Of a stretch of 64,000 nucleotides of DNA, positions 1 through 9,600 are shown in pieces. How positions within the stretch are numbered: position 1 is the stretch's first letter; the number at the start of each line of letters is the position of its first letter. Origin of the DNA: Oscillatoria sp. FACHB-1407 (GTDB lineage Bacteria > Cyanobacteriota > Cyanobacteriia > Elainellales > Elainellaceae); the NCBI RefSeq assembly GCF_014697545.1, contig NZ_JACJSA010000010.1, positions 62,001 to 126,000 of the forward strand, in the 5' to 3' direction. The position numbers and the translations under genes were made by a program. Below the pieces are notes generated by a model, which was given only the letters and a program-made list of their open reading frames with translations, made no database searches and had not been told where the DNA came from.

Positions 1-303
1 AGCTTCTATCGGGTTTATCACTCCAGTCGTTATGTCGGCGATCGATTAGTGATTCGCCTCAACTTTGAGTTATCTGATGAGGACGTTGAGGATCTCAATC
101 AGAACTTTAGCGATATTTTGATCAAAGGGCGCATTGAGAAAAGTCCGGCATTACCGCAGGAGCAGGAATCTGAAATTGCTACACTCCCCCGGTTGGTGAT
201 GCATTTCAACCAACGCGACCTGGGACGGTTATATCAGATGATTCGGCTGATCAACCAATTCGGTGCAGGCGCACCAGAGGCAACTCATCCAGAGCAGAAA
301 TAA
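1..303 (+). CDS. LOG family protein, C-terminal part (partial)
   Basis: The frame is open from base 1, so this is the last 100 residues of a gene that begins outside the window; the GTG at 49 is internal. The visible part has the shape of the C-terminal extension of long cyanobacterial LOG-family (SLOG superfamily, lysine-decarboxylase-like Rossmann) proteins: an FYRVYHSSRYVGDRLVIRL strand region near the left edge, an ILIKGRIEKSPALPQE segment, then LPRLVMHFNQRDLGRLYQMI near the end. The catalytic PGGxGT region would lie upstream and cannot be seen. LOG proteins release cytokinin-type bases or cleave nucleoside monophosphates. The assignment rests on recalled similarity of the tail only. Confidence 0.55.
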   Translation, partial: SFYRVYHSSRYVGDRLVIRLNFELSDEDVEDLNQNFSDILIKGRIEKSPALPQEQESEIATLPRLVMHFNQRDLGRLYQMIRLINQFGAGAPEATHPEQK

Positions 304-470
304 GGATTGAGCGTCAGTTCATATTTACAAATTGAGTGAGAAGCGGATATTGGAGCAAAGTCTGGCTAAACAGGCTCAAACCAAAGGCTTACCAAACCAT
401 CTAAAGTCCTTATCTCGAACTCAGGTTACGGCAGATCAGGGGCATTCCACCCCAAACAGGCTACTGTGTA

Positions 471-569
471 ATCCCAATTTGAATTGGCTTCGCTGCACAT
501 GATTCCGTAAGGGCGTTTCGCGAAACGCCCCTACCCACCGATCTGCCACAATCAAACATTAAATCGGTA
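471..569 (-). repeat. Repeat family G, copy 1
   Basis: About 95 bases match the reverse complement of 48610-48711, including ACATGATTCCGTAAGGGCG, the palindromic core CGTTTCGCGAAACG and ATCTGCCACAATCAAACATT. It sits directly against repeat A copy 1 and inside repeat B copy 1. The strong central palindrome suggests a hairpin in RNA or single-stranded DNA. Confidence 0.65.
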
Positions 570-734
570 TAACGTCAATTCGGGTTAAACACCTGGCAAA
601 TCAATTCGCGGCTATGGGAGCGAAGTCCGCCTGCGCGGACTACAGAAAATTAAGGTTTGCCGAACCGACACAGGTCGGTTTTGCTCTTGTAACGGCGGTT
701 TTAACCGCCAAGATCCTTATCCCAAACTCAGGTT
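570..734 (+). repeat. MITE-like repeat family A, copy 1
   Basis: This roughly 165-bp element begins TAACGTCAATTCGGG. It contains an ordered series of small hairpins: GTCCGCctgcGCGGAC, CCGACACAGGTCGG, and GGCGGTTTTAACCGCC, then ATCCTTATCCCAAACTCAGG at the right end. The same order occurs at 32038-32205 and, inverted, at 41298-41463. The better preserved copies end in CACGTTA, so the termini are inverted repeats of about 14 bases (TAACGTsArTTCGG). Confidence 0.7.
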
Positions 735-1201
735 GTGTACATAGATCTCGGCTTGCTTCCAAATGAGGGGCATAGTTGTTGCAAGCGTTTGAGAACCAGG
801 CATTGGGGGAGTCTCCCCAAACTTCCATTAGAGGACGCCACTGCCCCCACTGGGTTGAGCCTGGCGCAGCCAAAGCCCCTGAAGGTGTTTTGATTCACCC
901 AAAAACGCGCTTCGCATCGGTTCCAAGTACGGGTGTTTCTGGTTGGGTTAAGCCCCTTGGCAAAGGCTTATAGTCTCCAAAGTTAAGGCTGAGAGAACTT
1001 GTGCACACAGTAGCCCGACGCCGGAGAGAAGGTGTCTGTTGATTTCTAGAGTGGAGTGGGTAATCTTTGTAGAAATATCTTGAGATTATATTTAAGTTTG
1101 CCCTTGAGTCATTTTACTGGGTGCATCGTGCAGATAGCTCTAAGCAATACTTGAGCAATAAAACAGCATAATAAGGCAACTCAGTCAGGACTAATGAGAG
1201 T

Positions 1202-3799
1202 ATGGGTGAGCTGATTATTGTTTGTGTTGACGCTGAATTTGCTGTACTGAACAGCCTGCAAGAGGACTTAAACCCAAATGAAGGCTGTATTGTGGCGATC
1301 GCCTCTGGTTTAGACCAAGCACTCACGTTACTGCAAGCCTCCCTGACTCCAACTACCCCTGTGGCATTGGTTACGGCACAGCAGATTGACCTGAATCAGG
1401 ATATTGCTCATGTCTCGGAGTATCTGCAACAACTGCCGTGGCAACCCAATCTGCTGCTGATTCGGCACACCTGCATTGATGCCATGGCAAGAACCATGAG
1501 TTCATTGGGGCATCACACTGTCGCAGTTCAATCAGCCTCAGATTGGCAAGGCACACTTGCCATAACTCTGTTTCAGCAATTGCGCTGCCGTCCAATCAGA
1601 TCATTCTATCCATTACGCCATCACAGCACGCCCCTGGCTGAACTCGATCCTACTGTGCTGGTTCAGACGGATGATGTGCGGCAGTTTCCCTCACCAGATC
1701 ATCACCTCTCGGTGCAAGACCTTGAGATCCTTAACCGCGATCGCGTAGACATGCTAATGAAGCACCATTTAGCGGAGTTGATTGCATGGCAAAGTCGATA
1801 TGAAGCAGCCGGTCAAGCCAGTGGGCAGATTCTCTATGAGTGGAATGGAGAAACGGATCAAAACACCTGGGGACCGAATACTGAACAGATTTTGGGCTAT
1901 ACCGCGAATGAAATGCCAATTACCTTAAAGGATTGGTTGGCGTTGATGCACCCCAGCGATCGCCCCATCGTTGCCTCAAAAATCGAATCCACCATTGCCG
2001 CAAGAGCCTCTTTTAAGGCGGAATATCGGTTGCAACACAAAGATGGAGGATACATCTGGGTGGAAGATCGCAGCCAATTTTTACCGAGTTGTGCAGGCGA
2101 TCAAATGCGGGCTGTCGGCTTTATTGCCGATATCAGCAGTCGCAAGCAGGCAGCGGCAGCGTTGCAAGCCAGCGAGGCACAGTTTCGCAAGCTGGTTGAA
2201 AACCTGCAAGTGGGCGTGTTGTTACAGGGACCCCAGGCTGAAATTTTGATTTGCAACTCAAAAGCCCTCGATTTGTTGGGTTTGACTGAGGATCAACTGC
2301 TGGGAAGAACATCCTTTGATCCCGATTGGAATGTGATTCATGAGGATGGCTCACCCTTTCCCGGTTCCGATCACCCCGTACCACAAGCGATCGCCACTCG
2401 TCAGCCCATTCGCAATGTGGTGATGGGGGTTTATCGACCCAATCAGGGCGATCGCATCTGGTTGTTGGTCAATGCTGATCCCCAAATCGACCCCGACGGC
2501 AATGTGTATCAGGTGTTGTGTACGTTTAGTGACATTAGCGATCGCAAACGTATTGAGTCAGAACTGCAACAGGCTAAAGAAGCCGCAGAGGCTGCAAACC
2601 TGGCAAAGGGTGCCTTTTTAACCAACATGAGCCACGAGTTGCGAACACCGCTCAACGCCGTTTTAGGATTCACCCAACTGTTAGACTCTGACCCTAGCCT
2701 CAATGCTCAACAGCGTGAGTATTTAGGCATCATCCTACGCAGTGGTGAGCATCTCCTGAAGCTGATTAATGATGTGCTGGAGATGTCGAAGATTGACGCC
2801 GGTCGCATCACCCTGGAAGAGAGCGAGTTTGATTTATCAAGCCTGTTGACCAGCCTGGTGGAAATGTTGCAACTTAAAGCCGCTTCCAAGAGTTTGCAAC
2901 TGAATCTTGAGCTTGCCGCGACCATTCCCCGGTACATCCGAACCGACGAAAAGAAACTGCGCCAGATTCTCGTCAACCTTTTGAGCAATGCTATCAAATT
3001 CACCGATGTTGGATCTGTGACGTTGCGTGTCAGAGGACGAACAACCCCATCGATTCAGAATGAGACGATTCAAAATGGGGCGATCGCCTATCCATCCCCT
3101 AATCCGATCTATGAAATTGAGTTTGAGGTCGAAGACACAGGTCCAGGTATTGCAACAACAGATATGCCCCACCTGTTCGATGCTTTTGTGCAGACGTCAG
3201 TTGGTCAGCAATCTGGGCAGGGCACAGGTTTAGGGCTAACCATTAGCCGCCGCTTTGTCGAACTGATGGGTGGAGAAATCACAGTCGAAAGCCAAGTACA
3301 GCAGGGGGCTCTGTTTCGGTTTTACATCCCGGTTCAAGTCAATCAACCGCCGCCTCTTCAAGCTCAACCAGAGACAGGGCATATCGTAGGGTTACAACCC
3401 GGCGAACCCATCTGTCGAATTTTGGTGGTTGAAGATCAAGTTACGAATCGCATGTTGGTCACTCGCCTCCTGTCCAAAATCGGCTTTGAAGTAGAAGAAG
3501 CAACCAACGGAGAAGAAGCGATCGCCCAGTATCAACGCTGGCTACCACACCTGATTTTGATGGATATGCAAATGCCTGTGATGGATGGCTACGAGGCAAC
3601 TCGCATCATTCATCAGTGGTGTGCAGAGGTGAACCAACCCAGCCCAAAGATTGTGGCATTGACCGCAAGCGTCTTTGAAGAACAGCGATCGCCCATTTTG
3701 GAAGCAGGATGTGATGATGTTGTCTCCAAGCCCTTTCGAGTCAAGAACTTGTTGCTGACCATTGGAAAACACTTGGGAGTTCACTACATCTACGGTTAA
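1202..3799 (+). CDS. Hybrid histidine kinase (pseudo-receiver, PAS-PAS, HisKA, HATPase, REC)
   Basis: A cytoplasmic two-component sensor of 865 residues with no membrane segment. Residues 1-130 resemble a receiver domain (VCVDAEFAVLNSL at the N-terminus) but lack an obvious phosphoacceptor Asp. Two PAS folds follow (about 210-315, with a PAC-like HKDGGYIWVEDRSQF stretch, and about 325-440). The dimerisation helix holds the phosphoacceptor His478 in NMSHELRTPLN. The ATP-binding domain spans about 575-725 with an N box (LVNLLSNAIKF), VEDTGPGI and GTGLGLTISRR. The C-terminal receiver (738-860) has Asp788 in LILMDMQMPVMDG and the conserved Lys in VSKPFR. Start ATG follows a GAGAG sequence. It faces the TIR-WD40 gene tail to tail, 5 bases apart. 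The stimulus is unknown; no cognate response regulator lies nearby. Confidence 0.9.
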   Translation: MGELIIVCVDAEFAVLNSLQEDLNPNEGCIVAIASGLDQALTLLQASLTPTTPVALVTAQQIDLNQDIAHVSEYLQQLPWQPNLLLIRHTCIDAMARTMSSLGHHTVAVQSASDWQGTLAITLFQQLRCRPIRSFYPLRHHSTPLAELDPTVLVQTDDVRQFPSPDHHLSVQDLEILNRDRVDMLMKHHLAELIAWQSRYEAAGQASGQILYEWNGETDQNTWGPNTEQILGYTANEMPITLKDWLALMHPSDRPIVASKIESTIAARASFKAEYRLQHKDGGYIWVEDRSQFLPSCAGDQMRAVGFIADISSRKQAAAALQASEAQFRKLVENLQVGVLLQGPQAEILICNSKALDLLGLTEDQLLGRTSFDPDWNVIHEDGSPFPGSDHPVPQAIATRQPIRNVVMGVYRPNQGDRIWLLVNADPQIDPDGNVYQVLCTFSDISDRKRIESELQQAKEAAEAANLAKGAFLTNMSHELRTPLNAVLGFTQLLDSDPSLNAQQREYLGIILRSGEHLLKLINDVLEMSKIDAGRITLEESEFDLSSLLTSLVEMLQLKAASKSLQLNLELAATIPRYIRTDEKKLRQILVNLLSNAIKFTDVGSVTLRVRGRTTPSIQNETIQNGAIAYPSPNPIYEIEFEVEDTGPGIATTDMPHLFDAFVQTSVGQQSGQGTGLGLTISRRFVELMGGEITVESQVQQGALFRFYIPVQVNQPPPLQAQPETGHIVGLQPGEPICRILVVEDQVTNRMLVTRLLSKIGFEVEEATNGEEAIAQYQRWLPHLILMDMQMPVMDGYEATRIIHQWCAEVNQPSPKIVALTASVFEEQRSPILEAGCDDVVSKPFRVKNLLLTIGKHLGVHYIYG

Positions 3800-3804
3800 C
3801 GCTT

Positions 3805-6576
3805 TTAAGGACATAGAGTGCGATCGCGCTCTTCAACATTGGGGTTTGTACGAAGGTAATCTCGCAACCAATTACAACCCTGTGTCACTAAGTTCTCAAG
3901 GGACAGATCTTGCACATTCCATAGAATTACGGTCTGATCATCGCTGGTAGAGATCAGAGTTTGCCCATCCGGACTGAAGTTGACACTGGTTACGCCTTCC
4001 TGGTGACCCTTAAGGACGGTGATCAGAGAACCATCCCGTCGCCACACTCGAATCGTTTGATCATCACTGGCAGAGGCAATCATTTGTCCATCCGGGCTAA
4101 TACCAATCTCGTTAATTACCTTTGTATGTCCTTCAAGGACTGCGATCGGAGTGCCATCTAGATTCCAAAGGCGTAAGGTTTGATCATTGCCCGCAGAGAC
4201 GATGTATTGTCCATCGGGGCTAAATCTGGCACTGTAAACACTGCCCTCATGCCCTCGAAAAGAGCTAACTGGCGTACCATCTGTGTTCCACAGGTAAACC
4301 TGACCATCATCACTGGCAGTGACGATCAGTTCTCCATTGGGGTTAAAGTCAACGGTAAAAACACTACCTTCATGTTGCAGAATAGTTCCCTGATCTCCAT
4401 CTCGGTTCCACAAGCGAACGGTCTTGTCGTTGCTGGCAGAGGCGATCAAATTGCCATCTGGGCTAAAGCGGACATCATTAATCCAACTGGTATGTCCTCG
4501 AAATGTCCGAAACTCTTCCCCTTCTGGGTGACGCACCTCCACCAATCCCCCTTCTGAAGTACTGTCATCCCGGGAAATCACAAATACTGGGTTGGTCGGG
4601 CTAAAGTCAATCGCGCGAATTCCATTGATTTGCAGCGTCTTTAACAAGGCTCCATCTATCCGCCAAAACTGGATCGTGCCATCCTCGCTGAACGAGCCAA
4701 ACGATTCATCGCTTGGATTCATTCGGACTTGCTTGACTGCATCGGGGTGCCCTTCCAGCACCCTGCCCAAAGGATTATTAAGTTGCCAGAGCCGAATTGT
4801 ATCATCGTCACTGGCAGAAAGGAGGATTTCACCATTGGAGCTAAAGCTGAGACTTCTGACAGGAGCGGTATGCCCAAACAAGGTTGTTATGAGCGTGCCA
4901 TCGCGTCGCCACAGTTTAATCGTTTGATCTGTACTGGCTGTCGCGATCGCCTCTCCATTCGGGCTAAAGCGCACACTACGAATTGACTCTTCATGGGCTG
5001 CAAACGTAAACAGCGGAGTGCCATCGCGCCGCCATAGTTTGACCTCACCCTCAAAGTTAGCAGAGACGATGGTTTGTCCATCGGGGCTAAAGTTTACACT
5101 CCCAACTCTGGCTGTGTCTTGAAGCGTGCGAATCGCGGTGCCGTCGCGCTGCCACAGCTTAATCGTCGTGTCATCACTGGCGGAGGCTAAGACCTGTCCA
5201 TCGGGGCTGAAGCTGACCTCCCGAATTTGATCTTGATGGGCTGCTATGGGGGCGATCGCCGTGCCATCCACCCGCCACAACTGCATCGTGCCGTCATTTC
5301 TACCAGATGCAAAGATTTCACCATTGGGGCTAAAGCTGACCGAGCGGATTGTCTCGCCATTTCCTTCTAAGGTTGTGATTGGGGTTCCATCTCGTCGCCA
5401 AAGCTTGATCGTTCCCTCCAGGTCGCTAGAGGCGAGAATCTGCCCATCCGAACTGAAATCAACACTCAAGACACCATCCCTGTGTCCTTCTAAAGTTTTT
5501 ACCCAGGTTCCATCAGGTTGCCAAATGATAATGGTGCGATCGCCACTAGCAGAGGCAATGATTTGTCCATCTGGGCTAAAGCTCACACTGTTGACCCAGT
5601 CAGTGTGCTTTTCTAAGCGATTGCGCTCTTCAACCAGATAAAGTGCCTGCGTCAAATTCGCTAATGCTTGTAGTCGGGTGTCTCCTTGAACCCAGTCTGC
5701 GTCCAATAACATGGTGGCTGCTTTGAGGCTATCTATCAGAGCCTCAAAGTTTTGATCCACAACAAACTGGGCATTCGAGGAGGCACTGAGGGCTTTAATT
5801 TGACCCGCGATCGCCTCACGACGGTTTGCCTCTGCTTTTTGATATTGCGAGAGTGTGATTAATCCCAGGATTGTAGAAATCATCAACCCTAATGAAACGC
5901 TGACTAAAGCAATTCGTTGTCGCCTTCTTTCTCGTCTTTGATATGTATTTTCTGCTGATCGACTGGCAGCTAAGTAATCTCGTTGGAGTTCATTCGGTTG
6001 AGGGTTCTTATTAATCCCTTCCGCAGCCCATTGTTCCAATAGCTCCAGATCATTACCGCGTAGTAAGCAACTTTCGTCTTTTGCTTTTTGCTGCCATTCT
6101 TCAGCTTTTACCAACAGTCGAGTATGGGTTCTGACATGATCTAAGTCAGTATCAATAGCTTGTAATAAGGTCTGAAAGGACGTATCGAAATCATTGCTTT
6201 CTTCAAAGAAAATCCAATTTAATGCTGACAACGCTGGATGTACTTTATCAGCTTCAACATTGTGATACACAATTGGTACCAACCGTTTGTTGAGCTTGAT
6301 TGCGTGCTCAATTTCAACCTTACATTCATAGGAAGCAACTGAATCAGGGCTAATAATAAATAAAAATGCATTTGCTTCTACGATGCCATCGTAAATCTCT
6401 TGTCGCCAATTTGCGAGCGGTGGAATATCCTCCCAATCAACCCAAACGGAACGATTACTCTCTCTTAAAGCGGCGCATAACTTTTGCACAAAACTCTTAT
6501 CTCGCCGAGAGTAGGAGATAAAGACTTCGAGCATTGCTCCCGCTGAACTTGGTTTAAGGGTAGATGAATCAGTCAC
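3805..6576 (-). CDS. TIR domain / transmembrane / 14-blade WD40 protein
   Basis: Residues 15-135 form a TIR domain (VFISYSRRDKSFVQKL, VWVDWEDIPP, FLFIISPDSVASYECKVE). Glu88, in the helix matching the catalytic Glu of NAD-cleaving TIRs such as SARM1, is a candidate active-site residue. Residues 145-215 are a linker shared with the other TIR protein here (HTRLLVKAEEW, LLRGNDL, PQPNELQRDYLAASR). One hydrophobic helix at about 221-245 should span the membrane. From about 320 to 890 come 14 WD40 blades, several nearly identical (FSPDGQ, ASASDD, TIKLW), consistent with two seven-blade propellers. The tail reads CNWLRDYL, as in the paralog. There is no NB-ARC or NACHT ATPase. It is last in a three-gene minus-strand cluster, 50 bases after the protease gene. 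The function is inferred to be signalling or defence. Confidence 0.88.
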   Translation of the reverse strand: MTDSSTLKPSSAGAMLEVFISYSRRDKSFVQKLCAALRESNRSVWVDWEDIPPLANWRQEIYDGIVEANAFLFIISPDSVASYECKVEIEHAIKLNKRLVPIVYHNVEADKVHPALSALNWIFFEESNDFDTSFQTLLQAIDTDLDHVRTHTRLLVKAEEWQQKAKDESCLLRGNDLELLEQWAAEGINKNPQPNELQRDYLAASRSAENTYQRRERRRQRIALVSVSLGLMISTILGLITLSQYQKAEANRREAIAGQIKALSASSNAQFVVDQNFEALIDSLKAATMLLDADWVQGDTRLQALANLTQALYLVEERNRLEKHTDWVNSVSFSPDGQIIASASGDRTIIIWQPDGTWVKTLEGHRDGVLSVDFSSDGQILASSDLEGTIKLWRRDGTPITTLEGNGETIRSVSFSPNGEIFASGRNDGTMQLWRVDGTAIAPIAAHQDQIREVSFSPDGQVLASASDDTTIKLWQRDGTAIRTLQDTARVGSVNFSPDGQTIVSANFEGEVKLWRRDGTPLFTFAAHEESIRSVRFSPNGEAIATASTDQTIKLWRRDGTLITTLFGHTAPVRSLSFSSNGEILLSASDDDTIRLWQLNNPLGRVLEGHPDAVKQVRMNPSDESFGSFSEDGTIQFWRIDGALLKTLQINGIRAIDFSPTNPVFVISRDDSTSEGGLVEVRHPEGEEFRTFRGHTSWINDVRFSPDGNLIASASNDKTVRLWNRDGDQGTILQHEGSVFTVDFNPNGELIVTASDDGQVYLWNTDGTPVSSFRGHEGSVYSARFSPDGQYIVSAGNDQTLRLWNLDGTPIAVLEGHTKVINEIGISPDGQMIASASDDQTIRVWRRDGSLITVLKGHQEGVTSVNFSPDGQTLISTSDDQTVILWNVQDLSLENLVTQGCNWLRDYLRTNPNVEERDRTLCP

Positions 6577-6626
6577 CAGAACTTATCTCTCAAACTTATT
6601 TCTTGAATAGTTTTCAGCAGATTAAA

Positions 6627-9600
6627 TTAATCATTCCTTCCTATTTTCTCGCCCAAGTCAGTCATCCAATAAAAACTGGAACCCAAACCAAAATTGCCTG
6701 TTTCAGTCCATTCTGCCTTAATAAGTGACCACCAATCACGAGCTAAACCATTCAATACATAATCGTAGGGCAACCATCCATACCCTTTATTACCCCATTT
6801 AATTCCCCAAGAGTTTTTAACAAGAAATGCGCCTGAAGATGGAGCATTTTTAATATGTTTATAGTCGTCATATCCAACGGCAACAACCGCATGTCCACCT
6901 TCTCGTTTGTCTCGTAATCCTGGGAAGGGAATATGACCTGGCAAGTTAGAGCTGTCATGAATGGAATCATACAATGTGAAACCAAACATACACGGAAAAC
7001 CAGCGACTAAAACCGTTTTAATCTGAGCTAAAAGTTCTTCTGGAGAGATGCCGGGATCATCTAATCGAAAATAGGTAATGGCTTGATAGTTTTGGGCAAA
7101 GGCATAACAGAATGAAGATGGATCCTCATCAAAGTTATCTTCTGTATAGGGACAATATTCTTCAGGAGGAACACCAAACAACACCATCGCTTTCATCGTT
7201 TCTCGTACTGATGCTCCACTATCACCCTGGCGATGCATCAGGTTGCGAGTCACTTGATATAGAAACCGTCGCGAGGCATCTATAGCCGTCCCAAAACTGC
7301 GTTTCTCAAAATATTCAATTAAAGCGACTCCAGCATGAGCCGTACAGGAATTGATGGAGCCCTGATCTTCAATGGGGCTACACCAAATACTTAGGTCAAC
7401 GAATTGGGGTAAGGCGACATAAACATTGCTCTTTTTAAGATTACTCAAAATCTGTTTATGAAGGTTGCCACTGACTGGAATTTGTAATCGACAATCGGGA
7501 GATGGTGAAGTAACATCTCGAACATTGATAAAGGTGCGATCGCTCGCAGCTTGTTTCAATAAATGAACGTGAGATTGATCCAGTTTAATCAGATTATCAA
7601 CTTTAATTGAGTCAATAATAAAGTTAACTATTGACTGCGTGACTGATGTAACTATCTGGTTATCCTTCAACTCATGTTGGAAATCCTCTAGATCACTCAA
7701 TAGATCTTTGTAAACTTCTTGAATAACAACTTCAAGCACCTTCAACGTAATTCTTTGATGAATTGCAGAGCAATTAGTTCTGGAAAGACGACTCTTAAAG
7801 GTATCAACCAATGTTAAAATAACAGGCTTAAACTCATCCACTAAAGCTGTATTAGTCAGAGTAACGGCTGTTGCAGTGACTCGATTATTTCGCATGAAGA
7901 TTTGAAATCTTCGATACCAACTCTCCAAGTTTTCGGTTGAATATGAACTGTTATTTTTAATCTGCTCTAGTGCTTGTTCAAGTTTGATCACCTGAGCAAT
8001 GACTATAAAGGTATTGAAACCTGCGATCGCCGCTTTTTCTAATTCGGTATGACTCCCAATGGGTGAAATGATTTGGGCAATCACTGTGATAATAGGCTTT
8101 AATTCCTGTTCCAATCGCTTTGGAGGATACTCTGAAAGCGATCGCACCAACGCTTCATTAGTCTGTTTTCCAGCAATTCCATCTACCTTCAAACCTTGAC
8201 TCGACTGAAATCGTTTAACAGCTGCCTCTGTCGTTGAACAGAACGTTCCAGTGATGTTCTCCTGGTTCAAAAAATCGAGAAGACAGAGAGCCTTCTGTAG
8301 AGTTTCGACATGTGAATGAATATCTCCCTGATCGCAATATCCAAATTCAAAAGTATCTTCTATGAGTTCTAAATCACAGACGTTCAGCTTTTTAATCACC
8401 GCTTGAGTAATTTCATCAGGGATAGATGTCTCTAGAAATTCAAATGAATCGTCAACGATTTTCGTTAAAGCGTTGATTGTGTCTGGTCCTACTGAACTGT
8501 CTGCAACTAAATTGCGGCTCTTTTGAAATTTTTTGACTGCCTCCTCCGTTGTGTTTTCAAAATAGCCCACTGCTGGACCGTGATAAAAACCTAGAGCTTT
8601 TAGACGATATTGCAAAAAGATAACAGCTGGCTCGGAATTGCCTTTGTTGTAAATTTTATGACGCTGTAAAACCCGGCTAGAGACATAGCCTTTACCATTC
8701 TCAAGATAATCACTCATGCCTTTGAGTCTGGCTGTTTCTTCAAAATTAGGAATGATTTCAGCAGGGATTTGATTCAAGGTTTTATAAGCTTTTATCAAAT
8801 CGGATTCAGCATCAAATTGCCCTCCCAAAATGTCAGTCATACGAACGATCACTTCTACGAGTGGAGCAATTCTTTCCTTGAGAACTCTGCACTTTTCGTC
8901 ATCACTTGACTTTTCATTGAAATGAGTTCTTCCCAGGTATTTTTGGATGTCAACAAAACCTCCAAATTCTTCTATAAGACAATCATTTCCCCGATCGCCC
9001 TTCAAAACATCCAATATCAACCCCGTACATTTTTCAAACAATTGAAGTCGAATCGGTGAAGCGTGAAATTGAGGGGAGATATTCTGCTCATTTTTAAGTT
9101 TTTCGGTTAAAGTAGAGCGAGTTTTAGGACCAATTTTACCAAGCCCCAAGCTCAGATCTTGGTTCAATTCTTGGTGCTGAAAAGCCTTAACAGCTTGCTC
9201 AGTTAAATCATCAAATTTTCCGGTTACTGCAACCTCATATCCCAAAGTCTGTAATTGCAGTTGGGTGTAAAGAATTCCTGGGCCCCAGTCTCCTTTAACA
9301 TAGCTATCTCGATTTAAAATTCGTTCGCCAATACTGGAAAGTGCAGCAAGTTCTGCACGAGTCACTGAATTTAAAATTCCATTCGGCAATAATTTTTGTT
9401 GCTTCTGGAATTCCTGAACACTCTGTTCAGTGAAATGGTCAAAATAGCCTGTCGGTTCCGAGGAGTAGTACCCTAATCTCCTCAAATTCTTCTGTAAAAC
9501 TCTAACGTCTTCTCCCTGGTTGCCAAGCATTAAAATCTTTTCATCAATTGCTGCTGGCAAGAAATTGATTTTATGAATCGCTTCATTCTGAATTTCATGA

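Larger units (their letters stand above)
459..1015 (+). repeat. MITE-like repeat family B, copy 1, interrupted
   Basis: The left end GGCTACTGTGTA is at 459-470 and the body resumes at 734 with TGTGTACATAGATCT, running to the right end CACACAGTAGCC at 1004-1015. Copy 2 (58495-58759) is continuous across this point, so 471-733 reads as DNA inserted into this copy, with TGTGTA on both sides. The body carries the shared tracts GAACCAGGCATTGGGGGAGT, GACGCCACTGCC, and CGCGCTTCGCATCGGTTCCA. No protein-coding potential is evident; short frames here are repeat shadows. Bases 304-458 and 1016-1201 hold nothing else recognised. Confidence 0.65.

Noticed and set aside
640-973. Overlapping short frames on both strands with Pro/Gly-rich products
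   Set aside because: They lie within repeats A and B. Similar frames reappear at the other copies of the same repeats (58497-58682, 61406-61597), so they are repeat shadows.
4180-5641. Several plus-strand frames of 60-130 residues inside the TIR-WD40 gene
   Set aside because: They are antisense to WD40 blades and repeat with the blade period. The same pattern occurs at 10186-11951 inside the paralog.
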